This document shows positions 58,201-64,000 of a stretch of DNA of 64,000 nt, in pieces. Under the pieces are notes generated by a model that saw only the letters and a program-made list of their open reading frames with translations, had not been told where the DNA came from and did no database searches. This stretch comes from Bolinopsis microptera (Eukaryota; Ctenophora; Tentaculata; Lobata; Bolinopsidae): NCBI RefSeq assembly GCF_026151205.1, contig NC_087080.1:3885096-3949095 (forward strand), in the 5' to 3' direction. How positions within the stretch are numbered: position 1 is the stretch's first letter; the number at the start of each line of letters is the position of its first letter. A program made the position numbers and the translations under genes.

Positions 58201-60663
58201 AGTTTCGGAGATACTTGTACCACTGTTTTCTGAAATGGAAAACCTGGTAACTATGAACTTCGGTTCATTTGCTGATGCTGGCATGGCTATGATGGAATCC
58301 ATGGGGATGGATGACATGAATGCACTTGTGGGATGGGATACAGCTAACAATTTGAGGGATATTGGTATGAGCGTTCCTCGTGCATTTAGGATGAGCAGGT
58401 TTACGTTTGCAGCTGAATATGATGAAGAGCAATTTTTCTGTAAAGACGGTCAAGCGAAGAGAAGTTGTGATTCTTATTGTGACGACGATAGTTGCAGGAG
58501 ATCTAAAGAAGATATGGAAATCGACCTTCAATGCGAGAGAGACGAGTGTAACAATTGTGCTGAAAGGTTCTTCTATTACGAAGGAGGGAGGGAAGTAGAA
58601 TTTGAACGCTGTGCCTCATGTGTCGATGATTTCGACGAGGAAATTGACAACGCTGTTCTGAAAAGGGTCTTCAGGAACAATGTAGAAGCCCAATACGTCT
58701 GCAATGATGGGTGGGTACCTGAAGATTGCAACAGTAGGGCTAAATGCGACTACTCATCCGGTGAAAATAATATAGAGTATCCAAATTGTATCCGGGATCA
58801 GTGCGATTGGCCTGAATCCGTGGATATGGGAGAATTCTACACCGATTGGAGAACTGATGACGAGATGAGCCCGGAGATGTGCCCTTATAAGAGTTTCCGG
58901 TGCTACGAAGGATATTACTCCGAGAATGGGGACAGGGTTGAGTGTGATGTAAGAGATAATTTCCAGGTAGGCAAATATCCTGAATGTAAGTGGTTTGACT
59001 TTGATGATGAGTCAAACTTTGACGAAGATAAATACGATGGTGACGATGATAACCAAGGTGAGGTGGATGGAGATGGTTGTTACTTCCCGGACTTAATCGA
59101 CAGAGGGGAGAAAATCTCTGATAGTGGATCATACGCTGAATACTCTTGCTACAAGCCCTATGTCATGACACCCAACAGAAAGTTAATGATGGGAGCATCG
59201 TCATCCAGTGGTCAACTGTCGAATACTTACTCCACCTACTATAATATCGCCTTTTGCTCTGATGATAGAAGTCAGATGTACTTCCCTGAGTGCATGGAAC
59301 CTGAAGAGGCCCGTCACTGTGGACTGCCAAAATACATCTGGAACGGTAAAGCTGTTCCATTTATGTTTCTCAGAGATGTGCTTAAAGAAGAAACGGACGA
59401 TTATGAACGTCAATATTTTGATGACGCGACCATGGCAACGATGAAAGAAGTTGTGGATGGCTATGATTCACAACTTCCCGACGAAATGATGCCATTTATG
59501 GCTCAATACTTCTGTGATGAGGGATACAAAATGATGAAGACGATGAGGGGTGACATGGGTTGGTGTCGTAAAGACGGTTCCATGGAGATACCAAGATGTG
59601 TCCGGTCCTACGAGCATGTAGAAATAATGTTCAGACTTGTGAACAGCAAGGAGATGAAGATGACTAATAAAGCAGGAAATGTGTTCGGTGGTGTTGTACA
59701 GGCTAAGGAGGTGATTGGGGGGCAAAATCCGGACGAGTTGGAATGGGAATACGGATGTAACGATGGTTTTAATGACAATGCAGCAGGAGCTATCTGCAGA
59801 ACTCAAGGTTTCCAACATGGGGCCCAGGTGCCTGTTTCTAAGAAAGTTCAACTCTTGAAAGCTGCCGGAATGATGGCACTACCGAAGTCAATAACCGACG
59901 ATATGCCTAGCTCGTTCGGCTGGACTAACTTTGCTTGTGATCACGATGACACTCTTGCTACCAGGTACAGTTTTTTTTATCTAGCTACTATTTTAGATTG
60001 AGCTGCTATACTTTAAATTTTATCATAATCACGTCCACTTATTATTTTGTTAATGATTTTACTTTGGTTCAATATTAATTTATTTGATAATTGGGTTTTC
60101 CTCAGTGAGTCGTGTAAAGCAAGTCGTTACGGAGACGCTATTGCGGATAAGGGTGTGAAGGCTATGTGTTTCAGTTTCGACAGGATGGCTGTTAAATGCT
60201 TTAACGATGGCGACTTTGGAATCGAGGTTGATGTGAGCTTTTCAAAGAAGAAGATTATTTGTAATGCTCAGGTTCGTTAGAATTATGTGCTCTGTTAGTT
60301 GTTCCTTTCGTTTCAATAACAGGGTGATGGCTCACAACTTTATAGTTGATTGACTGAAAGCAAATATGAATTTGACATATCAACCTGCGTAAAATTTAAA
60401 AATATACTGCAGATAGATAATAATTGGTTCAATTTTATGTGCAGGGTTCAAAACAAGGAAGTGCCATTGACCTTGGTCCGCTGAACCTACAAGTGAAGTT
60501 TCTGGTGGACGACGAGATGGTAGCAGACACTTCTGTTTACAAAAAGAAGAAAGGTTACATTGCAAAGTACAACTTTAGAAAAAGAGAATTCAACTGTGTC
60601 CGCTGTATTATTCACACAGATGGCGTCGCCATTGCAGAGGGCAAGACCTGCAAAGACGAATAG
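46296..60663 (+). CDS. Giant secreted cysteine-rich protein with sushi- and SRCR-like modules
   Basis: Twenty-four exons, all GT-AG and in phase, sum to 6747 bases (2248 residues): 46296-46316, 46474-46519, 47077-47169, 47345-47444, 47818-47897, 48142-48289, 49701-49874, 50074-50231, 50471-50636, 50896-51051, 51205-51305, 51457-52965, 53080-53175, 53534-53633, 53940-54019, 54888-55035, 55525-55689, 55899-56056, 56416-56581, 56834-56989, 57156-57256, 57525-59964, 60106-60271, 60445-60663. Signal peptide: MIKLTTVLLLFATVLTAWGQ. Each of two internal repeats has an ephrin-receptor/GCC2-like cysteine motif (CPIGQY...CMSCPIGQFSSTTGST), a non-cysteine-rich region, a second such motif (CISCGAGSF...CQKCPFGSW), an acidic helical part and sushi-like units (CYEGYYSENG). 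More sushi-like units follow, then an SRCR-like segment (YGCNDGFNDNAAGAICRTQG ... RYGDAIADKGVKAMCF) across exons 22-23. No membrane anchor. Probably an extracellular adhesion or recognition protein. Confidence 0.8.
46971..47068 (+). repeat. Tandem AATTATAATTAGC repeat in intron 2
   Basis: About eight copies of a 12-13-bp unit (AATTATAATTAGC with variants), ending eight bases before the exon 3 acceptor, where the branch point and pyrimidine tract normally lie. Confidence 0.85.
47077..52965 (+). repeat. Internal gene repeat 1 (exons 3-12)
   Basis: Ten exons repeated in the same order, phases and nearly the same lengths at 53080-59964 (period about 6.0-6.07 kb). Exons 4, 5, 6, 8, 9, 10 and 11 are exactly equal in length to 14, 15, 16, 18, 19, 20 and 21. 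Identity is highest from exon 9 to the large exon 12 (51457-52965), whose first ~485 codons are nearly identical to exon 22, and lower in exons 3-7. The intron between exons 9 and 10 is also nearly identical, which points to recent duplication or gene conversion in the 3' half. Confidence 0.88.
48883..49592 (+). repeat. 41-bp minisatellite in intron 6
   Basis: About 17 copies of a 41-bp unit starting CAGGTCGGTAAATAATAGCA and ending GAGGCAAGTGTGTGAC. Because 41 is not a multiple of three and the unit has no stop on the minus strand, all three minus frames stay open for over 200 codons and cycle through the same peptides. These are artefacts, not genes. The equivalent intron of the second internal repeat (55036-55524) lacks the array. 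Confidence 0.93.
53199..53361. mobile_element. 163-bp MITE with Tigger/pogo-like ends in intron 13
   Basis: Starts TA|CAGTAAAACCCCGATTTACC and ends with the inverted GTAAATCGGGGTTTTACT|TA-type end. Inverted repeats are about 20 bp and the inside is also partly self-complementary (ATACCGATTTATAAATCGG). The CAGT...AAACCCCG terminus and TA flanks fit the Tc1/mariner-pogo group. The equivalent intron 3 of repeat 1 lacks it. Confidence 0.75.
54128..54714 (+). mobile_element. LINE reverse-transcriptase 3' fragment in intron 15
   Basis: The open frame 54157-54714 encodes about 160 residues typical of the C-terminal end of a non-LTR reverse transcriptase: GAFNNYKKAWSDKLPLNKRL, then LYNALVVSVLMYNSSCW, HRRHLRTILNI and RWRMLGHVLRG. 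The catalytic motifs are missing, and the region before GAFNNY falls into another frame, so it is a dead 5'-truncated insertion. It sits in the same orientation as the host gene and is absent from the equivalent intron 5. Confidence 0.82.
57268..57401. mobile_element. ~130-bp foldback MITE in intron 21
   Basis: Arms ATACCTTATCAGACATAATT...CACGGAC and the inverse GTCCGTGATAATTATGGCCG...AAGGTAT at the two ends, with further TTTTTCACGGAC copies inside. Intron 21 is 268 bp against 151 bp for its counterpart intron 11, which lacks the insertion, so the empty site is visible in the same window. Confidence 0.72.
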
Positions 60664-61927
60664 TCAGCATTTCAGCAGGAACCCTTTGATGACTGTGCTC
60701 ATGAGTTTGCTAGAAACCAGACAACAGACAAATATCCAGCAACTCAAATATGCTATAGAGTATAGATATACCAGCTACAACAGGTGTGTAGTGAAGTAGA
60801 ACGTACAAAAGTAGGAAATCGTAGCATATTAATATTTGACTGTTTATCCTTATGCTTATGTTATACTGGTTTTAAATTCCAAAAGGACATGAAAAATCTT
60901 ACCTGGGGACCAGGACCACAGGCTATAATTTTCATAAAGATAGAGATTCGGCGGAATAGAGATTCGGCGGAATGATAGGCTGAGCGCCGCCCAGTAAGAA
61001 AAACCTGGTCAAATGGATAATTTTTTACCACGTTCGCTTTTAATGTTTTGAAAATCTAACATTATAGCAATTTTAACATAAAGCAAAATCAGGCAGAATT
61101 TTGTTGTTTAATAATATTAATTATATGATTAACTAATTATGTGAAATAATAATGTATTGCAAGTTGTGCTTGTAGTTTGTTTACCCAAATCTTTTTATCA
61201 AACCTCAGTTTAAAATCACGAAAGCTATTTTTATTTTGTAACCATGAGGCTGTTTGGATAAACCGAAGTAAAATGAGTGTTTAGCTAAAAATCGGTGCTG
61301 TTTTTCATAGACTCAAAATTTAATAGGGGTTGAACATTTCCACAATCCACATTCCAGCCTAGCCATGAAAGGTATTGCATGGAAATTTCATATTACATCT
61401 TAAAACCTCTCCGGAATTTGGCATCCGATTACTATCAGTCTACATGATTCAAGTGATATTGTCAAATTTATTATTTCATGTTGAGAGCTTTAATTATTGC
61501 AAATATATTAATATAGCAATTTATCAAAATTCACCAGTATACTTATAGTTATAGTTATAGTACCACGCAAACATTATACCTAATTCAAAATTGAACACGA
61601 AGTTCAAGTTGAACAGTTGTTACTGAATGCTTTATTTAAAAGGATGATAATTTGCTGATCGCCTTCTTCCGCAACTTAATAACGTTTAGCATACAGGTAT
61701 CGAATTGCGCAATCTTGCAGTTGCAGAGTTCGTCTCCTACTTATAATAGGACTAAACGTTTACCGATAATAGTTACTGCTATTTAAATTCACAATATGTT
61801 AGGGAGGGGTTCATTACGAAACACTGTCGATCACAGTCAAGTGTCTATAAAATCGCGACATTTTTGTTTGAATAACCCTTGCTAAAAGAAATCGAAGAGA
61901 GCTCTGCAGTGTGCAGGAAATCTTTTA
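60664..61927. other. 3' flank of the secreted-protein gene, no gene seen
   Basis: The 3' untranslated region and downstream AT-rich DNA. A tandem GATTCGGCGGAATAGA pair lies at 60943-60975. No AATAAA in a convincing position and no further exons were recognised. Confidence 0.5.
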
Positions 61928-61935
61928 GTTTTAAG

Positions 61936-63147
61936 GGGGGTGATGCAACGTCAATTAATGTCAATTAATGTCAATTAATGTCAATTAATGTCAATTAATG
62001 TCAATTAATGTCAATGTCAGTTTTGCAAAATTTTGGAATACTGACATTAATTGACACGATATTTTTCTATCAGAGATTATGTAGTTCTACCATATTTTTA
62101 GCACTTTAGAACGTTTATATCATCAATTTATTCACTACTATCACATATGGAAATGTGAAATGTGAAAAAATTCAGATCATTAAACAATAAAACTAAAATA
62201 ATACGGTTTTCCGAAATTTAATTTTCTTAAATGGGCGTGGTTCTCAACATCATCAGAACCTAAAACCCACATTAAACGAAATGCCTTCATGACATTTATG
62301 TTTGAATAACGAATCTTAAACAGCTAACATTACTCCTTCATACTAAAAAAGCCGATTCTAGATATTTTACCTGTATAAGAAACCAATAAAATATGGGCGT
62401 GGCCGGTGGGGACCGAAGATGGAAGAGTTGGAAGCTGAAATTTTTTTGGTGGTCTTTGAACCTAAGGATCAACAGATAAGAACATACTCATAATTATTCA
62501 AGGACATTTTGTTTTTTTGAACCGGTCTAACTTACATAGACGTGAATATCTTGAATATTTATCGAATAATGATAATCTCAAATTTCTAGACAAATTAATG
62601 TCAATTAATGTCAATTAATGTCAATTAAGGGGGCAGGGGGGGTCTTTATGAAATTTCTCTCGAAATTGATTTTATAGTTGTTTCTGATAGAGGGGAGTGA
62701 TATCTATCTGCTGCTTTTGGTCCCATGGAAAAATATTGTTCCTAGCCGAATTTATTGCCGGTCAAAGGTCAGCGTTCATGTGTAATTGTATTGCGCGAGC
62801 GATTTTCTAGTAGGAGAAGATAGAATTTTAGACTCGATTTTCAGGGCGCGCGATTGAAAATCGCTCGCGCAATACAATTACACATGAACGCTGACCTTTG
62901 ACCGGCAATAAATTCGGCTAGGAACAATATTTTTCCATGGGACCAAAAGCAGCAGATAGATATCACTCCCCTCTATCAGAAACAACTATAAAATCAATTT
63001 CGAGAGAAATTTCATAAAGACCCCCCCCTGCCCCCTTAATGTCAATTAATGTCAATTAATGTCAATTAATGATTAATGTCAATTAATGTCAATGTCAGTT
63101 TGGGGTTTTTATGGAATACTGACATTAATTGACGTTGCATCACCCCC
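61936..63147. mobile_element. 1.2-kb inverted-repeat transposon with 8-bp target duplication
   Basis: The ends are GGGGGTGATGCAACGTCAATT (left) and its exact inverse (right), flanked by a perfect 8-bp direct repeat GTTTTAAG at 61928-61935 and 63148-63155. Next to each end are arrays of the 10-mer TGTCAATTAA (seven or so on the left, five on the right, three more at 62594-62625) and a shared GGAATACTGACATTAATTGAC block. No transposase ORF. An 8-bp duplication is made by hAT, P, Merlin and related transposases; the superfamily is left open. A long hairpin is nested inside. Confidence 0.85.
62625..63039. repeat. Near-perfect inverted repeat, ~184-bp arms, 48-bp loop
   Basis: The left arm (62625-62807) and right arm (62856-63039) are almost exact reverse complements, from TTAAGGGGGCAGGGGGGG to GCGCGAGCGATTTTC. 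The only clear difference is one base in the poly-G/C part. The spacer is 48 bp. Such long, undiverged arms imply a recent origin or ongoing correction. The transcript would be a long double-stranded RNA hairpin. Confidence 0.93.
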
Positions 63148-63619
63148 GTTTTAAGTACAAATTTTGAAATTTAGTATAGAAATGTTCAGATATTCTTAAC
63201 TTCGGCAAACATTTTATTTTGTATGATACTCTTAGTTTAAGTTAGCGAGACAACCGCAAAATTCATATTGATATCAGTTATCAACATAATTAGATATAAC
63301 ATAACAGGGATATCTGCATATTGAAACAATCATTTTCAATAATGGTGTCTGGACTTGGGAACAGCTCACAAAGTACATTAATTTCAGCCTCTGAAGGAAG
63401 AGTGTAATACTAATATCCTGATCGGAAGATTATTTATTAGTTGCATTATTGTAATGTTGTTGTAATGTTCCTGGAGCAAAATTTTTAGTGTTCCCGTTTA
63501 TGGCGACACAGTAAAGGCTCTTATCGGGATAAGGAATGGTCTGAAGGAATATGTGAAAATTCCGACATGGATCGTCTTTAAATTTTAGAGCCATGAATAA
63601 TTACTGGTAAATATAAGCA

Positions 63620-64000
63620 TGACCACCTGGAAGACGACCTGACTAATCTTCACTGGCTGGATGTAAAGAAAAGGATTGTGTTCAAAATATTACTGTTGTC
63701 TCACAAATCATTATTAGGGCTCGCTCCAACGTATATTCAAGACATGTTTCGGTACACTCATCATGGTCACACATTGAAACTTATGGTTCCATCGTTCAAC
63801 TCTAAGTTTGGCGAGCGAAGCTTCTCAGTCGTGGCTCCAAAGATCTACAACCGTCTGCCTACTACCATCACATCAGCTGAATCCCTGGAATCTTTTAAAG
63901 CATTTCTAAAAACTTTCTTATTTAAACTGTCTCAGCATGAACTTGAAAAACTATATCAATGACTGATTTTGGCCTATATTTAGTGTTAGTTCTTTAGTTT
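63620..64000 (+). mobile_element. LINE (CR1/L2-like) reverse-transcriptase 3' end
   Basis: The frame from about 63620 to the stop at 63962 matches the conserved tail of CR1/L2/Rex1-type RT proteins: LTNLHWLDVKKRIVFKILLL, then LLGLAPTYIQDMF and FGERSFSVVAPKIYNRLP, then SFKAFLKTFLFK. The RT catalytic core is not present upstream, so the copy is 5'-truncated. The 3' tail runs to the window edge. Confidence 0.85.

Larger units (their letters stand above)
53080..59964 (+). repeat. Internal gene repeat 2 (exons 13-22)
   Basis: Second copy of the exon cassette. Exon 12 joins exon 13 in phase (GAA G|GA GAC), so both repeats lie in one reading frame and not in two genes; exon 13 has no start codon or signal peptide of its own. 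Exon 22 runs beyond the point where exon 12 ends, adding about 310 residues of unique sushi-like sequence and the start of the SRCR-like segment. Confidence 0.85.

Noticed and set aside
1-64000. CRISPR arrays, operons or prokaryotic signals
   Set aside because: All direct-repeat arrays are head-to-tail minisatellites without spacers, and the genes are intron-containing animal genes.

Overview
The window is animal nuclear DNA: AT-rich, with genes split by GT-AG introns of roughly 100-900 bp, animal protein families (TIR, Tudor-like, SRCR, XK-like, phytanoyl-CoA dioxygenase) and several transposon classes. No prokaryotic features were seen. The mix suggests an invertebrate, perhaps marine (a cnidarian or similar), but the species cannot be fixed by reading. 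Exon models were built by hand from splice sites and reading phase; no alignment or transcript was available.

Left part (1-8.5 kb): the 3' end of a small membrane-protein gene whose last intron opens with a 19-bp minisatellite that copies the splice donor; a Penelope-like retroelement on the minus strand with a direct-repeat (pLTR) arrangement; a long G tract; an 18-bp minisatellite; and a 767-bp MITE with 46-bp terminal inverted repeats. 9-19.5 kb holds two minus-strand paralogues, each a soluble helical N-terminal half joined to an XK-like multi-pass membrane half. The second carries a one-base frameshift in a C run. At 22.5 kb lies an intact single-exon PHYHD1-like dioxygenase.

Centre (29-44 kb): a five-exon gene for a probably myristoylated protein with four C2H2 fingers, followed by a direct tandem duplication of about 6.0-6.5 kb. 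Each copy carries a 13-exon gene for an ~800-residue protein laid out as acidic leader, Tudor-like pair, TIR, TIR, Tudor-like pair. Both TIR domains keep the glutamate that is catalytic in NAD-cleaving TIRs. This is the best candidate for an undescribed system: an intracellular immune or NAD-signalling protein joining TIR domains to reader-like modules.

Right part (46-64 kb): one 24-exon gene for a 2248-residue secreted cysteine-rich protein. Exons 3-12 and 13-22 are a tandem duplication inside the gene, which then ends in sushi-like and SRCR-like modules. Its introns hold a 41-bp minisatellite, two small MITEs and a LINE fragment. Beyond it lie a 1.2-kb element with a perfect 8-bp target-site duplication that contains a 184-bp-arm hairpin, and another LINE 3' end.
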